A stretch of DNA of 45,051 nucleotides, taken from Verrucomicrobiota bacterium. GTDB lineage: Bacteria; Verrucomicrobiota; Verrucomicrobiia; Chthoniobacterales; UBA10450. Both the position numbers and the translations under genes were made by a program. Positions within the stretch are counted from its first letter, which is position 1. Each line of letters starts with the position of its first letter. The stretch lies in contig QHPD01000008.1 of assembly GCA_003218975.1 (NCBI GenBank), positions 1 through 45,051 on the forward strand. The letters run 5' to 3'. The notes beneath the pieces are model-generated. The model saw nothing but the letters and a program-made list of their open reading frames with translations, searched no databases and had not been told where the DNA came from. This document shows, one piece after another, positions 42,965-45,051 of this stretch.

Positions 42965-42991
42965 TGCGGCGGGCCTGAGACCGCCGCCACA
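42965..42991. repeat. Degenerate hairpin repeat upstream of ctaA
   Basis: GCGGCGGGCCTGAGACCGCCGC, an imperfect palindrome, followed by CACAG. It looks like the partner palindrome of the copy at 42875, separated by the ctaA start region. It lies between the ctaA and coxB genes. Confidence 0.5.
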
Positions 42992-43001
42992 GAAGAGTAG
43001 A

Positions 43002-43853
43002 CTACCCGCTGGGACTTGGGGACGCGACGGGTGCAGGCGGTTTGTTTTGAGGCTGCTGCGCACCTGGCGATGGCGAAGGCGCAGCGCCTTGCGTACCGCC
43101 GGCGAGTTCGGCGCGCTCCTTCAACCACGCCTGGTAATCCTGCGGCGTATCCACCACTAGCGTGCCTTTCATTCCGTAATGGCCCAGACCGCAAAGCTGG
43201 CCGCAAATCACTTCGTCGGTTCCGGTCTTGATCGGCGTAAACCAGATCGGAATGAGCGAACCGGGAATTGCGTCGCCTGCGATCCGCATGCTCGGCAAAA
43301 AGAAATCGTGGATCACGTCCTTTGAGGAAAGCTCGGCAATCACTGGGCGATTCACGGGCACATGAAGTTCGCCAGTCGTCACGATATCGTCTTTCCCGGC
43401 AGGATCGTTTGGATCGAGGCCAATCGGATTTGAGTTGCTTACAAAGCGAATATCGCGCCGGCCAAATTGTCCATCAGATCCAGGCAGCTGATAATTAAAA
43501 CTGAACTGCTGCGCGATCACATGGACGACCAGCGCCTCTTTGCCTGGCGGAAACTGGTTCACCCGCTTTGCCCAAAGCGGAATCGCGAACCCGAGCAGGA
43601 GCACAGCCTCGATCAAGACGACGGAGAATTCCAGATGCGTCGAGATGCCGCTCCTCACACCGCGGTGATCCGCACCCGGCTGGCGGCGTCGCCGGAACCG
43701 AATCAGCACGAAAATAAAAAACGCCGACCAACCAAGGAAGAGCGCACCCATGAACCAGTGGCAGAACTCGAGGATGTGATCGATTTGATATCCGTGCGAG
43801 GAGGCGTTGGGCGGCTGGCCCAGGAATTCATTGATGAGCGCGAGGCTACTCAT
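43002..43853 (-). CDS. coxB: Cytochrome c oxidase subunit II
   Basis: Two membrane helices (FCHWFMGALFLGWSAFFIFV and FSVVLIEAVLLLGFAIPLWA) precede a cupredoxin domain. The CuA ligands are His182 (DVIHDFFLPSMR), Cys217, Cys221, His225 and Met228 in VICGQLCGLGHYGM. The bridging position normally Glu (CSELC) is Gln219. The C-terminus is a Pro/Ser/Gln-rich tail with no cytochrome c domain. It receives electrons at the outer face of the membrane. Overlaps the 86-residue gene upstream by eight bases. Confidence 0.93.
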   Translation of the reverse strand: MSSLALINEFLGQPPNASSHGYQIDHILEFCHWFMGALFLGWSAFFIFVLIRFRRRRQPGADHRGVRSGISTHLEFSVVLIEAVLLLGFAIPLWAKRVNQFPPGKEALVVHVIAQQFSFNYQLPGSDGQFGRRDIRFVSNSNPIGLDPNDPAGKDDIVTTGELHVPVNRPVIAELSSKDVIHDFFLPSMRIAGDAIPGSLIPIWFTPIKTGTDEVICGQLCGLGHYGMKGTLVVDTPQDYQAWLKERAELAGGTQGAAPSPSPGAQQPQNKPPAPVASPSPSG

Positions 43854-44106
43854 ACTTGCTCAGATCTTCCTCGGTGAGCTCCTGATAAGGCTCGGTTGGC
43901 GTGCGCCCATGCCGCCAAAGATGAAAACTGAATGCCCCGATTCCGCCGAATACCGACATGACGGCGCCAAAAAGAAACCAAAGCGCCACCGTCATGTGCT
44001 CGGTCGATTTTCCATCTTTTGCGCCGTAGCAAAACGGACATGCCAGCGCTTGCCCAACCGGCGAAAAGATAAACAAAAGCAGGATCGATAGAATCTTCGC
44101 TTTCAT
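43846..44106 (-). CDS. Small exported membrane protein with CPFC motif, 86 aa
   Basis: Residues 1-22 (MKAKILSILLLFIFSPVGQA) are a signal peptide or first helix. Just after is LACPFCYGAKDG, a CxxC pair. A second helix follows (MTVALWFLFGAVMSVFGGIG), then an acidic cytoplasmic end (QELTEEDLSKYE). It sits between oxidase genes with overlaps on both sides, so it is likely an oxidase accessory subunit or a thiol/copper helper. Family not named by me. Confidence 0.7.
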   Translation of the reverse strand: MKAKILSILLLFIFSPVGQALACPFCYGAKDGKSTEHMTVALWFLFGAVMSVFGGIGAFSFHLWRHGRTPTEPYQELTEEDLSKYE

Positions 44107-44312
44107 GTGATGATGCGAAGCCGTTTCATTTTCCTGTAAAACCAGACGCCGTAAACGATCAGCGCAACCGCGGCCACAAACGACGCGATTGCGCCGGCAA
44201 GATAAATCGGCGTGCCCTCAACGAGATCGACCCAGATGCACCACGCCCCAACTCCCAGCGCAAGCAGCGTCGAGAAAATGATGAAAACAATATGGAAAGC
44301 TTTAAGCGACAT
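44103..44312 (-). CDS. Small two-helix membrane protein in the oxidase cluster, 69 aa
   Basis: Helices FHIVFIIFSTLLALGVGAWC and IYLAGAIASFVAAVALIVYG are joined by a short loop and end with a basic tail (WFYRKMKRLRIIT). It starts directly after the subunit IV stop and overlaps the next gene by four bases. A small structural oxidase subunit is the likely role, by position only. Confidence 0.7.
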   Translation of the reverse strand: MSLKAFHIVFIIFSTLLALGVGAWCIWVDLVEGTPIYLAGAIASFVAAVALIVYGVWFYRKMKRLRIIT

Positions 44313-44657
44313 CTAATGGACGACCGGGTAGTCGTACCACGCCAAAAATATAAGCCAGAAAAGGCCCAGCACAAAAAAACCGGTGAAAATGAGGATGCGG
44401 TAGATGAGGCGCTTTTCCGCCGCAAGATGCATGAAAACCGCGGCGACGGCTCCCGCTTTCAACGTCGCCACCAACATAGCGATGCCGATGTTGGCTTTGC
44501 GCGTTCCGAAATCGACATAGGAAAGAGCAACCGTGACAGCGGTAAAGGTGAGCAGGAGCGCGCCGACCATCAAATAACCTCTAACGTGCTTTTGTATGCC
44601 GTGCGCGTATTCCTCGTATTCCTTGGGGTCTTGCGAAATATCAGGCGGATTATTCAT
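44313..44657 (-). CDS. Cytochrome c oxidase subunit IV (prokaryotic type), 114 aa
   Basis: An N-terminal charged segment (DISQDPKEYEEYAHGIQKHV) precedes three membrane helices: YLMVGALLLTFTAVTVALSY, NIGIAMLVATLKAGAVAAVF and IYRILIFTGFFVLGLFWLIF. The KAxxVxxxFMHL motif (KAGAVAAVFMHLAAEKR) is the hallmark of caa3-type subunit IV. It lies three bases after the subunit III gene, in one operon. Confidence 0.88.
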   Translation of the reverse strand: MNNPPDISQDPKEYEEYAHGIQKHVRGYLMVGALLLTFTAVTVALSYVDFGTRKANIGIAMLVATLKAGAVAAVFMHLAAEKRLIYRILIFTGFFVLGLFWLIFLAWYDYPVVH

Positions 44658-44660
44658 GGC

Positions 44661-45051
44661 TTAGAGCAGATAAAAGAGCGGGAACACAAATATCCAGATC
44701 AGATCGACAAAGTGCCAGAAAAGGCCGCTTACCTCGACGCGATTAGCCAGATGCTCTGGGTTGCGCTGGTAAAGTTTTTTGCTGACCGGCAGCCACATGT
44801 AAATGAACACCAGCACACCGCCGAGCACGTGCATGCCGTGCAGGCCAGTGATGGTGAAATAGCTGGCGAAATACGCGCTGTGCGTCGGCAGAAACATCGT
44901 CGCTCGCTCGACGTCTTCCTTCTCGATCGTCGCGATTTTGTCAGTGACCGGCAGGGGAAAAAAGTGCGGCCGATCCATCACAGGATTCGTGGGCTCGGCG
45001 TTGAGCGGGTCGAGCGCGACTTCGTATTCCTTGATCTTGGGATCGTTCAGC
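44661..45051 (-). CDS. coxC: Cytochrome c oxidase subunit III, C-terminal part (runs off right edge)
   Basis: The frame is open to the window edge. The visible 129 codons begin LNDPKIKEYEVALDPLNAEP, then pass MFLPTHSAYFASYFTITGLH and GMHVLGGVLVFIYMWLPVSK, then VSGLFWHFVDLIWIFVFPLF. The FTITGLHGxHVxxG and WHFVDxxWIFxFPxxYL motifs are those of the last helices of subunit III. The conserved Glu and first helices lie outside. The operon continues to the right, where subunit I is expected. Confidence 0.93.
   Translation of the reverse strand, partial: LNDPKIKEYEVALDPLNAEPTNPVMDRPHFFPLPVTDKIATIEKEDVERATMFLPTHSAYFASYFTITGLHGMHVLGGVLVFIYMWLPVSKKLYQRNPEHLANRVEVSGLFWHFVDLIWIFVFPLFYLL

Overview
The window looks like a chromosomal segment from a soil-type Verrucomicrobiota (Spartobacteria/Chthoniobacterales, Udaeobacter-like). 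This rests on recognising small protein families and short repeats I associate with that group and on the gene styles present (membrane TPR proteins, MocR regulator, DUF72, caa3-type oxidase cluster). It is inference, not a database match.

Layout. 1-3500 is an accessory zone. It has the N-terminal part of a tyrosine integrase running off the left edge, a 3' tRNA-Gly remnant that looks like an attachment site, small orphan genes, and decayed copies of two short protein-coding repeats. 3600-8100 holds a MocR-type regulator, three small or mid-size exported proteins (one with a duplicated domain) and more repeat debris. 8245-11175 is one large gene joining a trypsin-like protease, a von Willebrand A domain and a C-terminal membrane anchor. 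11566-17911 holds PBP1A, a glutaredoxin-like protein, CsbD, a Gfo/Idh oxidoreductase, a twice-frameshifted FAD monooxygenase, a DUF3309 peptide and an ECF sigma factor.

18085-22274 has a zinc-ribbon protein, a small conserved-looking protein, a two-component pair (PAS histidine kinase, NarL-type regulator), a GIY-YIG gene lying between an initiator tRNA and a partial copy of that tRNA, and tRNA-Asn. 22443-36804 is mostly housekeeping: DUF72, a DsbA-like protein, a shortened IF-3, a TPR protein, a YmdB-type phosphodiesterase, an amidase, aroB, a truncated pseudopilin, a DUF4870-like protein, holA, uvrB, an M19 dipeptidase and a membrane TPR protein. 36989-40268 has a Dabb protein, a two-part glycosyltransferase and rfbA, the last two overlapping. 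40301-45051 is a leftward respiratory cluster: oxidase subunits III (partial), IV and II with two small membrane genes, then heme A synthase, heme O synthase and a SCO copper chaperone.

Across the window runs a family of short hairpins ending in CTACA (TGTAG on the other strand). Copies lie between genes, supply the stop codons of aroB and uvrB, lie inside the reading frames of uvrB and the glycosyltransferase, and cover the N-terminal codons of the heme A synthase gene. A different inverted repeat appears to encode the signal peptide of the amidase. The most novel-looking items are the protease-VWA-anchor protein, the tRNA/GIY-YIG cassette and this colonisation of genes by short repeats.
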